34,198 bases of DNA from Sperchopsis tessellata (GCA_033557685.1 JAWQRN010000204.1:1-34198), one strand, 5' to 3'. Positions 10,432-23,086 are shown, counted from the first letter of the stretch. A program made the numbers and translations. The notes: a model not told the origin generated them from the sequence alone.

Positions 10432-13400
10432 GCTGGAGAAGGGGTACCGACTGTGATCTCTTGGATGTTCTACTCCCAGAAGGCGACGATTACAAACTAG
10501 TGTTTCTCAGTTCGGATAGCTCCTCGAAGGAAGAAGATCCTGACGACAATGACAGTTCTTCAACCGCATCTAGTTTTCCTGTCGACGACTGTGATTGGGA
10601 CTATTTTGAGCCAGGAACAACTACCAGACCCATGTTGAATTGGAACTCTCCATTCGGCTCTCCACGCGTCTACAGAAGAGATACGATAGAATCCCCACTA
10701 GGATCACCGCTGGTATTTAGAAGGACACGCGAGTCAGATACTGGAACAGACGATGATTTAACACGACTCGACAGTGGTTCTCCAGCATCATCAGATAGTT
10801 TAAGTTTTCATGTGCGGGGTAGAGATAGCTCTGAAGATCAACTTGACGGACGTAATGATCGAAACATGGACGATATTACGTCGTTTAAGTGCGCACATAA
10901 AATTGCCGATTCGGAAACTATGCCAGCGCAAAAACCAATTTGTCAAAGTTGCGGATCATCTTCAACTCAGTATGTGCCAATTCCCGTACCTGTGCCAATA
11001 CCTGTACCGGTACAAGCCCTGTGGAATCCACAAGATTCTTTTAAATTGTATAATCCCGAAATACTTGAACAGACAATGCGGTCCCGATTACGTGCATTGC
11101 CTCGATCCATGTGGCCTTACATAAACCAGGCAGCCCTTATCTGGCCTTTGATAAACGTGCCTGGTGATACAACGAATCCATTACTATCTACTACACTTCA
11201 AACAAACAATGAGGTTGCCGAACGCGACTCCGAAGCTACTTCCAGTGTGCCCGTACCGGCGGAGCGTAGCGATGCACCTAGTGCACCCGACTTCACAGAC
11301 GGTGAAATTAAAAACAAAACAACCAACAATAAAGCGACTTCAACACACGAAGACTCTTTTCTTTTAAGTAAAACCAAGTTCGATAAAAGTGTAACAATGA
11401 AAATCAAGCCACCATTACAAATAAACACTGAAGTAGATACAGTGGGACATTTAAATTCGGAAAACAGATATATGTCCTCGTCGTCGGATGATAGTGATGA
11501 CGATGAAAATGTTGATGATGCGGAAACGAGAAAACCAGCAGTGAAAAGAATTTATAACGTAAATGGAAGTGGTTTGCGGGAAAGTGACGATGCTTTGCCT
11601 AGCAGTGATGTTACAGATTGTGACGATGAAGACAGAAAATCGCAAAGTTCAGTACGCGAAGACGATATGACATCTTCAGGCTCAGCCGATACAGATAGTG
11701 ATGACACTGGCACAGTAGCCGATCAAAAAACCAAACGATTTTCTCGAGTTTTTGTTGTTAACAATAAAACAACATCTTCGTCATCTTCAAGTGATAAAAG
11801 TACATCTAATTCCGAAACAGAAACATCAGATAATGATACAGACGTAGAGCTCGATAGTGGAGTAGTTTTGAAAAATATGAAATTACTATCAGAAGAAAGT
11901 AAAAATTTGGAAACATGTGATGAACCTGTGATATTATTAAAACATACCGTTTGTGATAATACGACTGATGAACCCAAAGTGCACTCTGCTGGAAACAGCA
12001 ATCAAGAATGTGATTTAATTAAAAGTGTAGGAGAATGTAACAAAGTTTTGTTTTATGATGTATATGGAAAAGAAAAAATATTTTTTAGTGAAGATGTAAA
12101 TGAAATGGAGGAAAAATTGCAAGAATTTATAAAAAACAAAGCAACGTCTCGCAGTAACGAAAATAAAAATTATAATTTAGTAAATCCACCAGAAATAAAC
12201 AATGATATAAAACCGAGGAATATAGCTTGTACAAGTCCATGCTCAAAATATCAAAGCAATATGAAACTAAGCAATGAAAATAATAAAATTATTGAAGGTA
12301 TCGATAATATTTGTGTCGACGGTGTGGATATAAACTTTCCAATAAGTCCGCCTACAAACAATTTTATACAAACTACTGACTCGATAGTATTAAACGAAAC
12401 AAAGTCGCCCAGAGCAAGTTCAAAAGTAATTGATGACAGCGATCGTACATTAAACCAGCTCGTGATAGAAGAAAGTTCGCAAGAGCCAACCGATTTAGAA
12501 ATTTTGAGGCAGGAATCTGAGTTAAAAATTTACAAAGACAAGGAGTACATGTCTTTAAGTCCCGAACTATCGGACGTCAGCGCTGAATCCCTAAATTCTA
12601 GTGATGTAGAACAAAATAAGGCAATAAGTAGCACGGAGGAGAATTTAGGGGACAACGATTTGATATATGATGAATGTTACGACTCCGTTACAAGTAATTG
12701 TGCGAAATTTCAAGATTCGGAAATTAAAAGCGGCACTCTTCGCAACGAAAGTCCCGATATCAGTGGTGAATGCTATGCGAGTACCGAGATCCGGTCGAGT
12801 GAGGACTCCGTTAACGTAGTGGGGGCCGAGAAGGTAGACAGGCGTGGTAACAACGCAGGTGAAACACTAACCAACGAGTCGGATTGTAGTGTATCGCGCC
12901 ATGCGGCCGCGAAATATACTAGTCTAGTCATGATAACGCAAGAAACAGCCGCCTCCACAAATGCGTATCCACAAGTGAGTGTAGTGACGTCAGATACAAC
13001 TACCCTAGTTCCTGACAGTGACGTGGTTGTGCGACATACCAACTGGCAGGAATGTGACGGTAACGATGTAAACGAAAACAAACCATCAGGTGAGAAAGGA
13101 CTGTCAAAGTATTTTACCCTTACATTAGAAAACGGCGCGCGGCCGTCCCCCACTCCAAGGCGCCCGAAAATCACAAAGACTACCTACCGAAAAGAAGATA
13201 TCGAAGATTGTGGCGATGTCACGGTAGTTGCCAGTTCCGACACGCTATTGCACACGGATACTCGTAGTGAGGTAAAAGAGAGCGTAACTGTAATAACCGG
13301 AGCAAATACTTTATCTGCTGTTGTATGTCTCGAAGAAGGCTTAGCTGACGACGACTCATGGGTTGAAAATTTAAGTCACGATGATGAAGATTTCGACCCT

Positions 13401-16023
13401 ACGAGTCCTGAAGATTCTTCATCTGGAGAAGAAATAACATTGACTTGCTCTTCAGCAATTGATAACGAGGATGAACTTAGAGGATATCACAGAGCTGCAA
13501 TTGACTTCACACTGCATACCATAATTGAAGAAAGTTGTGAGGAAAGCGAAGTAGAACAATCGCAGACTACCAAAAAACCTAGACCAACTTCAGCAACAGA
13601 TTTAGAAAAATATTTTTATTTTGGCTTAGGAGATGGAAATATACTGTCCTTTAATTCTAATCGAGATGACGCTTTTTCTGAAACCAGCAGTATTTATAGT
13701 GAGGGAATGGACTCTCTCGGAGGAGTTGAGGAAACGCCACAAATTGAAATTTCAGATCCTGCCGAGCTTGCATCATCTCGATTAGAGAAATATTTTTTGA
13801 GTGGCTTTATGGGATTTTCCGCAGAGAGACGAGATTCCGATGGTAGTGTTGGTAGCGATAGTGAGGGCCGCCCAAGTCCTGAGCAACGTAGGAAACGTTT
13901 AGTGAGAGCGAGAGGTACTGGTAGATCTCATACTTCTTCTTTGGACAACCTTTTAGCAAGTGATTTATCTGGTACAGAACAAACTGCTGATGCACAAGGA
14001 AGCTCCCCGGATTCATCAAGCTCTGATTCGGATACTTACGAAGAAACAAATTTTGAAAAGTCAGATGGCCAATTTGATACTGTTAAAAGGAAAAAATGTA
14101 AAAAACAAAAGAATCAACAAAATGGCTCAAATTCTCCAGCAGAAAAGGAAGAAAAAGTTCTGGAAACTACACAAGAGGTAAACGAAGAGCCTAGCGAATC
14201 TGATGAAGATGGTCATAAAACACCACAACCTGAATTTTTGCAACCTCTAAATTTTGATTTCGCCAATAGCAAGAAACAGCAAAGTCGTGATAGCGGATTT
14301 GTAGGCAGCTCAGATGATTTAATAAAAGATCAAAAGGAAAGTAGTAATGATGGAAAAGCTGATATAAAAGTTGATTTGGCACAAATATTAGAAGAAAAAA
14401 GATATGATGAAAGACTAACAAATCTAACTACGCCACCTGCTACATCTTTAACGAGAAAGGACAGCTTTAACAATTGGAGCAGCGATGAGGAAACTAATCT
14501 AATGATGTGCAAAATGAGACAGTTTTTTAAGACCATGGTTGCTAATAGTAATCATACGAATCCAACATCAAAACCAACAACACCAATTTTAGGCATCAAA
14601 AGTTCGCCAAAACTACTCTCAAGCCCACGATTGAAAAATCGATGTAAACCACCACAATTGGTGTATTTTGAAAACGAATTAACTAGGTTGATGAAGACAG
14701 TGCCGGGGATACGAGATGACCAAGTACGAGAAATTGTTGAATATCTCAGCAGCGAAGACACATGGAGCGACTCATATGACTCGTCTGATTATACTAGCTC
14801 AGACTTGGAAGGTGCAGCTGTCAACAAATCAGTTTTGCAACAACAAATATCTGCCAGCTGTCAACAAATAATTAGCAAGTTTGACAAAAAAACCGACGAA
14901 GATGACATAATTAATGATGAAGCAAAAATAATTGATGAATCACATGGTTTAAATCGCGAAACTGCATTTGTGTACCAGAAATTGGTAGCATCATTTGAAA
15001 AAATGGCTGCTGGGGATAATTCAATACATAGCAATAATTCTCATACACCTCATAGCTCACCGCCATTAATAGCAAAAGTTATGCACCATATTGGCAGTAG
15101 GTTAGTGGCTTTAATGCACGAGGTGTCTAGTGGTGAAAGTCATACAAGTAACAGTCCTAAAGTGAGGCATTACCATAGAAGATTGCAGCAGAAATTGTCA
15201 TCAGCATCAACAACGACAACAGAGGATGACGATTCTACATCAGACAGTAATTTACAAGATAAATTAAGTGCCCTGGACGATGTAACACCTTATAATTTGT
15301 TGCCAAGAAGTAGATCTCATGATTTGTTGCTAGGTGAATCTAGGACTCATCATCAGTCTAGTGGAGGTGTATCTGATGTGACTGAAGAACGGGAAACTAG
15401 TGACTGTGAACGGTTTAGTTGGCGTGGTAGTTTTGAATCGGCTCTCTTGGCAACGGATTCGCGCACTAAGTTATCTCTGTTAAGTGGTGAAAATTCAGGA
15501 TCGTCTTCAGCTCTTGCCATTGCAGCTAAAAGACGTTCTGCTGGTGATCTTTTGTTCGTACACAAAAGCTTGAGTAGAGAACAGTTAGACAGAGTGCGAA
15601 GTTGTGGTAGTATTGGTGGTGCGAGTAGTGAGGATAAATTATGGGTGACGTCTACGTCTAGGCCTTCTAGACGAAGATCAAGTGTCCCTGATGCGTCCTG
15701 TGGATCTGGTGGTTCTGCAGATGGTGAAGATGACGATGACGAAGAGTTGGAAAGTCGATCTACCTTACCTAGAAGCCTTCAAAGCAGCACTGCCACTACA
15801 AATTCTCTTCCTCGTCTTCCAACAAATACTCCAACGAACAATATTCAAAAGGCTCATAGCATGTACCACTTTTTGCAGCAAAACGTGAAAAGTGCTAGAT
15901 ATCGACCACCTGGCTTTAACAGATTGGTCACAACTGTTCCTAAACGCGCTGTCTCCGCTCCTGGACTACAGCCATCTCACCAAAGGCGGGGACGAAGATC
16001 TCAGCAACAGATTGTTCCTAATG
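10432..16023 (+). CDS. Giant internal exon of a large acidic, Ser-rich, mostly disordered protein
   Basis: The frame is open for 5,592 nt, far beyond chance in DNA of this composition. It is entered by a phase-1 acceptor at 10431 and left in phase 1 at ATG/GTGAGT (GT at 16024-16025). Numbering codons from 10461, visible segments are as follows. WDYFEPG lies near residue 46, and a CQSCG pair is followed by a Pro/Val run (YVPIPVPVPIPVPV) at about 160-187. Ordered-looking LPRSMWPYINQAALIWPLIN lies near 215-234. Long Ser/Asp/Glu tracts follow. Three L-[ES]-KYF modules start at L881, L1048 and L1108. SRDSGFVGSSDD and RKDSFNNWSSDEE come next, then a helix-like ELTRLMKTVPG...VREIVEYLSSED at about 1406-1434. 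Amphipathic stretches occur near 1500 and 1540. RRRSSVPD and KRRSAGD are basophilic-kinase-type sites, and the tail is basic. No transmembrane segment, signal peptide or catalytic domain is seen. It resembles a cytoskeletal or scaffold protein; the gene is not recognised. Klarsicht, a long insect KASH protein, is one guess worth testing, but no KASH or spectrin repeat is present here. Confidence 0.9.
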
Positions 16024-16029
16024 GTGAGT
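16024..16029 (+). other. Splice donor ending the giant exon
   Basis: GTGAGT follows ATG at 16021-16023, giving a consensus donor. It leaves one base (G) of a codon, the same phase in which the exon is entered. Beyond it the frame runs only seven more codons to a TGA at 16044-16046 and the sequence becomes AT-rich at once, so the stop is most likely intronic. An isoform reading through to that stop cannot be excluded. Confidence 0.75.
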
Positions 16030-19000
16030 TTCTAGGGTTTTGGTGATGGTAATAATATTTTCTAGTTTTTGTTATATTTTAAGACCAAACTTTTATTTAG
16101 ATGGTAGTGCATATCGAATATTTCTTGAACTAAAATAAGCAAATAACCACAGAAACATTTATAGGAAAATAAAAGTAGGATAACATAATGTAATTGAAAT
16201 TTGAGATGGCCTTTTTAACAGGTCATTAAATATTCATTGTATTTTTTATATTTATATACTTTTATTTATCGAAAAATCCAAAATCCTTAGGCTTCGGATT
16301 TTTATATGAAACATTGAAACTTTTTGCCCCTATTCCCCAAAATTGGAGGAAATATACTAAATACCAAGTATGTCATGGCAATCAGATATCCATTATGTAT
16401 GGCATCAGATAATTTGAAGTATTATTGTCATTTCTTGAGCTCACAAATCATGATACACTCGAAACCGCAACTTTAATCTCATAAAATTGTCCGTAATTTT
16501 ATTTTTACAAATTGAGTACAATTATTATTTAGTGTTAAATAAAACCTCTATATCAGTTTAGGTTAGCAAGTGATTCATTAAAGTTTGCTATCTATAAATC
16601 GAAACAGAAATTGGTTGAAATAACTTTTGACATTTTATATTCTGTACTCTTTATTTAGTGTCTACAATTTAATCAAAACTAAAATACTAAGAAGACATGT
16701 ATGTAAGTCAAAAATTTAATAACGAAACAACTAAAACAGTAAATATGGATAAAGGATGTTGCACAGCGATCGTACTGGTATATTCTAACGACTATCTTAT
16801 AAAAGCTAATTATTACTTCTTTTTAATATTTGAAGACAATGAAAAATAAATACATTAAACAATATAAACTGTGTCGGTAACAAACTAAAAACTAAAATAA
16901 ATATCAAACTAAAATATTGTCTAAAAGGGTACATTCCGTCAATTATTTGGCTAGCTGATTGTAGTTGCTGATCGGTCAGTAATTGTTTTATAAGTTACCG
17001 ATCCCGACTGTAAGTTCATATTTACTCAATAATTAATATTCACAGTGCAGGATGCATTTTTTCGCTGAATAATTCTGACAACAATTGATGCATCTCACCT
17101 CCTACGCTATGTTGACAAAGCATTATCTTTATTTTCGGCTACGAGCAAAGCTTTTGTGTGGTCAATTTGGATATTTCTAAGGTGATTAACCACGTTCCTT
17201 TATCGTGCTCGTATTTAACGGTGAGTGAATTAAGGCACTCTCTTTACTGACCTGTCACTACCGTTCACAAGTATGAAATTTACACATTAATTTGTAGGAT
17301 ACGAAAACATTTTTACTAACTACCAACTGCATCATTTTGCTTCAAATTACAAACTACCATAATTGGCATTATATAGATACATATTAATTCGATATTATAC
17401 AACTTATTATAATTTTAAAATAAACATCCTGAATATATAAATTCTTACGAAAAGTAGGTTATACACTAGAGTAGGAGCGCACAAAATTAAATATGCATTG
17501 AAATACAGTATGTATAATTATTGTTAGTTTAAAATTGCTTTGTTTATTAATTAACTATGATTGAAAATATGTTTACAAAATTTGATGAATTACTCGGCAC
17601 TTGGACTCAACAAAAAAGTGCTACTCGGTTCAACCTACTTGCCAGCTTCAATCCAGGGCGAGTGAGAGTTTATCTCAATATAAAGGCGTAGAAAAATTAT
17701 AGAGCTACTATTATTTTTAATTTATATATGCTGTACCTATGCCCCTAATATGTTCATATAATAATTTATATAACTCGCTTAATATTTAAGAGTTGGTTGG
17801 TAAATTATTATTGAAATTTATGTATATCAAGTTTCATTAGTTGTCCCGTTCTTATAATGTTTCATACTTACTGACAAATTGAACTTAATAAGCGCATTTT
17901 TCAAACACAACCAACACAGCTAATAGTTTTTAAAACGTAATAAATTAGAACATATTTAACAGAAAGAAATAACTGAAAGTGCGCCCAATCAGTTTCTGGA
18001 GTTTATTTATTTTATAACAGCTGTTCAAAACTAAAACACGCGAACAATATTAGAAGAGTTTTCTGATTCTCCCCTATCAAATCCGAAACTGGACACTTAA
18101 TTTGATTAAAAACATTCTCGTAAACCAACTGTAAGGTATTGTATTAAGCAAGGATCGTTTGTGTGTAAAATGATATTTTCGGGACAGAGGCTTCAAAACA
18201 ACGTAATTAGCGAAGCCCTATTCAAGTTTTTAAGAATTTCAACTTAGATTTCTATTACAAATACTTAATGCGTTCCCAAACTGCTATATATTTTTAACAA
18301 ATGTTTCTCGTTTTCAAAACTAACACTAACAATATAATCTATTGAATTTCAAACTTGTTCAAACTAAATTGTAATCAATATAATTTCTAGAATGAAAATC
18401 TTTAAATTATATATTGTATGTTTTTCTCTTTATTTATGTTTTCTTATTTTTTAAATTAACATCGCGCTATTTCCCTACTATGTCCAATCACTGACACCTG
18501 AGATTAGGGCAACTTATCTGGGAATTTACACGCATCCAATTTTCCAATTGAAATGAGATTCTTTTATTTGCACATGGTCTACACTTTCCTACAATTGAAG
18601 GGACTTGTGGTAATTTTTTCGAAGTACGGTTTCGGGAGAAAAAGTGATAGAAAAGCACAGTTTATAAAACGGATGCAAAATAGTGTAGTTCGTCGAAAAC
18701 TGAACCGCTAGCTAATTGTTTCAAACAACAAGAACTGAATGAAAACAACTGTTTTATATTTTAGTATCCATGTTACCTGCAGCTGATTCACTTAAAGAAA
18801 TAAATCATCAATTACAATTAGTTCGGCTAAGCCTAACAAAGGGGTGTTGAATTTTGTGTACCATCCACCGAGGGATGATTGCATCTCATGTAATCTAAAT
18901 CGTTAGGCTTTGATTGAACTTTGGTAAAACTATAGGGAGCTTCTTATGAACAACAGCGTTAAAGAAATTTTATTTTTACCCTATCATTAAAATTACAGCA

Positions 19001-21479
19001 GTAATATTCATTTCCTTTTAGTATTGGACATCCATCAAATAGAATATGGTATTGGAAAAATGAAGTGGGGGGGTAACATTTTTACGGAACCAGTTCTTAA
19101 TTCATTGCCATTTTGAAATACACATCATTTTTATTTTATCTACATGCCCATATCACTTGGTAGTTTTAAATATTTAAATCTATCTCGCATCTGAAGTACT
19201 CCAAGCTTGTAGCAACTACGAAGCAAAATTCATAATTTCGTTGTGTTTTCATTGCAAGTGGACTTTATCACCTCAAACGTGAATTTTAAAGAGGTTGGTT
19301 TTTTTAAGTTAGAGGAACTGTTACAAATATGGAATACCATTTTGTTTTCTTGATAATTGTATAAAATAATATGCAATACTTACTTTGATAAGTCTTTAAC
19401 AAAAATTCTATAGTTCATTCGTGTTATAATATGTTGATTAGTAAAGTTTAAATGTTTAACAGAATATTCAGTCATCTTCAGACAAAATAAAAAAAGGGGT
19501 ACAAATATGGAATACCTGTAAAATTTAGAAATATAAGAATCTAATTTAGAAAATAAAGATATATTATAGTTAAATACATATATCTATCTATACTTGCAGA
19601 AATCATAAATAGTGACCGTTTTCATAGTCACACATTCAATACGTACCCAAAGATTACACATCGCATACACTGTTCTCCACTTGTATGAACTGAAAATTTG
19701 CCAAAGCCAAAAAGACGCGAATACTGAGATCCGAACATATCACCACCTCTAAGGTACTGGGGTAAATAAATAGTTTTGAGGAAGTGGCACTATAAACCAA
19801 GGTCATGCCTAAGTGATGGGTGTCACCGCATGTCCAAGTTAAATAATAACTGCAGGTAGCCGCAAAGTACAGTTTCAACCTATGTAAATTTACCCTGCAA
19901 ATGCATGAGTTGGACAACGGCCCAAAATAACACATTTAATTATCAATGGTTTTATCGTTAAAATAACAAATAATTAACTACTACTGCAACGGTATTATCA
20001 AGTCAGTGATTCAAATCATAAATAGGTACGTAGAACGTCAAGGTGTAATTTGAGATCGAAATTAATGACCAATAGTGTAAATAATGCTTACTATTTTAAG
20101 TAGCATTACATGTTTGCATTTACTTTGTGTAGTATTAATTCAATAACTATAGCTGGAAATACCTAAATATTTACTTATATCAATTGTTGCAAAGTGAGCA
20201 CATTTTTTTTCTTAATTCTTAAGTAAAATCTATACAAGGTATTAAATAAATATATATTAAAAATATATATTTTTTTAAAACGTATACGAACACTTAACTT
20301 TTGGTGAAATATTACACGTATTATACCATTTCTAGTTTAAGAGCATTGCTAAAGCCTATGCTTGCCTCAATAGAAAACTATATATGTATTTGTGTATGAA
20401 AAAATAATAGTAATAATTTCTATTCATAATATATCTACAGTGTTAGGTCCCTTATAAGTACATTTTTATTCAAGGTTAATATTGACAACTTATTATGATT
20501 AATATAGAAAAATAATTTCAACTCTTTTTACACCTGAATGTGAATAGACTTTAACAATGTCACCCTGTATTTAAAAAAAAATGTTGGTAGATTTATCGGT
20601 CTGTATTTGAAATTATGGTACTGGTAAAAATAAATATATTTTGATTTGCAAATTAACTATTAAATTGATTAGAAGTAATGTTATATCAAAATTATTTAGT
20701 GACTTAATTAATGTATGCAGATTATAAACCATGTTTATGAAATAATATTGAAATGCCATATGCCGAAACTGTTTAAAATCAGGCTATACAATCCCCGGAG
20801 ACTAGTTTATATTATCGAATGACTGCAGATGCTTAATTTATATTAGCCGGTATACAGAAGACATGAAAGTGCATGCATAATTTCACTTTAACGTAAATAT
20901 GTCTTGAACTAGAATTAAATTTCTCAGTAATAAGTTCAGCAATGAAATGAACGAAATTATAAATTGTAGATTAAATAGTTGCCTCTACTTGGTGACAATG
21001 AGGGAATGCACGTCACTTTTTATGTAATTTTGAAGATAATCATGTTGAATTTTAAGAATTTAACCTGAATTGACATACAATCGGCAAATAAATATATTAT
21101 TTGTAGCCAATTTTCACTATAAAAAGTTGGCCCTTGAATTAAATGTCTCAAATAATACATGTTTTGAACAATTAATAGCCAATTTTGCAATTAATTTAAG
21201 CAATTTTTATAGTCAAATTTTAAATGGAATAATACCATTCTTCTATTTATATCAAATTAGTTTTTGAGATGTTCAGTTTATTCTCAATCTGGCACTTACA
21301 AAACTAAGATGCAGAACAACATGAAATATCTATACGGGATTGTGAAAATAATATCTAAAATATATGCAACATCTCTAATCTATAAAATAAAGGATACAAT
21401 TGTATTACAATTAAACTAGTTACGTTCACGTATAACAACTAATTAAAATTAATTAAATAAACATGAATCAACAACGGCT
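16030..21479. other. Probable intron, no gene recognised
   Basis: This is 5.4 kb of AT-rich sequence with no convincing exon. Two places have acceptor-like signals in a phase that would accept the giant exon. One is after attcacag at about 17053, giving only a few codons before TGA. The other is after ctatacttgcag at 19599, giving about 28 codons before TGA at about 19684. Both are weak. A 93-codon minus frame at 19654-19935 lies in a slightly GC-richer patch without recognisable motifs. No RNA genes or repeat ends were identified. Confidence 0.4.
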
Positions 21480-22790
21480 CAAAATGAAATTATTGATTTG
21501 TAAAGAAATTGTCTTTTGATTTCGCCGCTTGTCGTCAAGTCTATAAATTATTCCTCTTTTTCAATTGAGGGGCCTTCAGGAATTATTGAAATGTGTTTCT
21601 AATCCACTCGTGTGTGCTACTGCTTTGTCGTAGGTGATAAAATATCTAAAATTCTTCATCAACATTGTTAAATAATAGTTGCAAATAAACCGTTGATGTG
21701 CAACTCTTCTGCCTTTAAAGTTTTGACAAATTCATCTACATTTGTAAACATTTCTAATTTATTTTAATTTACGTTTATGTTCCATAACTCTCCTTTTCTA
21801 CAAAAAGTATTTACTTTGTAATTCATCACTAAAATATGTGTATTTGTTCCTTGGAGTTGAAAGTCTAATATATTTAGTTTATCGAATATGTCTACCAAGT
21901 AGCTTAATTTGATCACAAATAAATGGTCTCGAAACGATTTCCTCGCAATTTTCCTCTTCCAAGAAGATTGCTGTTTTGTCTCTTATTTCCTAAACAAGCT
22001 GTAAATATTTACCCCGTGATAACAATCTTTTGTCACAGTAAAGTAATAACGTTGAATGTTTCACTTCTATATTTTTGCAAAGTCCAGAAAACTGTCTAGA
22101 TTGTAGGTGTCTCATTTTTATATAATTCACCACGGTTACAACTGTTGTTAGTACAATATTTAGACCAGGTCTCATTTTCTTCTTAGCAAGAAATTCGCTT
22201 GTAAACTTTTGAATCTTCCAGACATTACTCAAGCACCTTCTGCGCAAATTTCGACAAAATGTTTCCACTGGAAGTGTGCCTTGAATATAACGTCATCCAA
22301 TATTCTTATTTATATTGTTTTAGAAAATAATAACACTGCTGATAATCCATCGCAAAATCGAACAAAAGCAACTCAATGCCCGTTCTTGTTACTATATGCC
22401 TGGTCAAGCAAAATCGAGAAAAATTTTGTTATAAAGCTTCGACAAAAGTTATTACTGTATATATTCAGACATATCACTAATGCAACGAGCAACAGTAATA
22501 TTTAATAGAGGTATGCACTGCAGTTGCTTGGCAAAATTGTCTTCAAGCATAGTTTCTACAATTTCAATCGCATCTGACAGAATAAGTTCATCCCAAATGG
22601 TGTCTACACTCGAAAATAGTAGTTTTACAGTATTTACCAGAGTTGTTGTGAATATTATAACATTCAATTTCGACACTTGTGAGTATTACGGTATTACTGT
22701 AAACGCGTCATCATTTCTAGCCTTATTAGTACTCGCAGAAACATTTCCAAAACAGTTGGGAATTCTCGATACGGTAACCCCCCGGGTAGG
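21480..22790 (-). pseudogene. Decayed hAT transposase, ZBED5/GTF2IRD2-like
   Basis: Minus-strand frames in order give blocks typical of the domesticated and free hAT transposases related to ZBED5 and GTF2IRD2. The first is AIEIVETMLEDNFAKQLQ followed by IPLLNITVARCISDMSEYIQ (about 22455-22590). A decayed segment where the family has its first catalytic Asp follows (about 22330-22450). Next come KKKMRPGLN, then VVNYIKMRHLQSRQFSGLC and HSTLLLYCDKRLLSRGKYLQLV (about 21990-22180). Then EIRDKTAIFLEEENCEEIVS and weaker C-terminal matches run down to about 21490. Stops and frame changes occur throughout. The BED zinc finger is not recognisable. The source enzyme would cut and paste DNA with 8-bp target duplications; this copy cannot. 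Confidence 0.85.
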
Positions 22791-23054
22791 CGATTGACGA
22801 TGATCAGAAATTTGCACTGTTGCATATTTTACTACACGGAGGACGATATATGCATACGATAGATTTGAATATATATTTTCAATACAACAAACGAAATAAG
22901 GTGTGTAATGTAAAACTTATACTGCTAATTACTCAATTACAGTGTTCAGATAGGAATAGCTAACTCAATAACAAGTAGGGTGTTTTGGCAAGATCTCGAA
23001 AAATGCATATGAAGGGGGGTTCAATAGAAATTTATATGTAAATGGGGAGCACAA

Positions 23055-23078
23055 ACACAAAAAGTTTGAGAAGCACTG
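23055..23078 (-). repeat. hAT terminal inverted repeat (one end only)
   Basis: On the minus strand the end reads CAGTGCTTCTCAAACTTTTT from 23078 inward. This fits the hAT terminal consensus and lies outside the 5' end of the transposase relic, as expected. No partner was found. Confidence 0.65.
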
Positions 23079-23086
23079 CTCTACAC

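Larger units (their letters stand above)
21480..23078 (-). mobile_element. hAT-superfamily element relic (ZBED5/GTF2IRD2-like)
   Basis: A minus-strand hAT transposase relic lies inside a region whose right border looks like a hAT end. The strand-reversed terminus starts CAGTGCTTCTCAAACTTTTT, beginning at 23078, which matches the usual CAGNG...TTCTCAAAC form of this superfamily. The following eight bases, ctctacac (23079-23086), would be one target-site duplicate. I could not find the matching left end or the second duplicate near 21000-21480, so the left border is approximate and the element may be truncated. Confidence 0.65.

Noticed and set aside
10461..10463. TTG as a translation start for the giant frame
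   Set aside because: The frame stays open upstream to 10413 and a phase-matched splice acceptor at 10431 explains the entry. A non-ATG start is unnecessary.
12773..13174. 133-codon minus frame, and other frames inside 10432-16023
   Set aside because: These are shadows of the giant exon; composition follows the complementary acidic, Ser-rich coding strand.
17630..17665. tRNA-like B-box (ggttcaacc and agcttcaatcc) suggesting a SINE
   Set aside because: No matching A-box at the right distance, no cloverleaf and no poly(A) tail or target duplicate.
19654..19935. 93-codon minus frame as a gene
   Set aside because: It is Cys-rich but has no conserved pattern, signal or splice context that I can identify.
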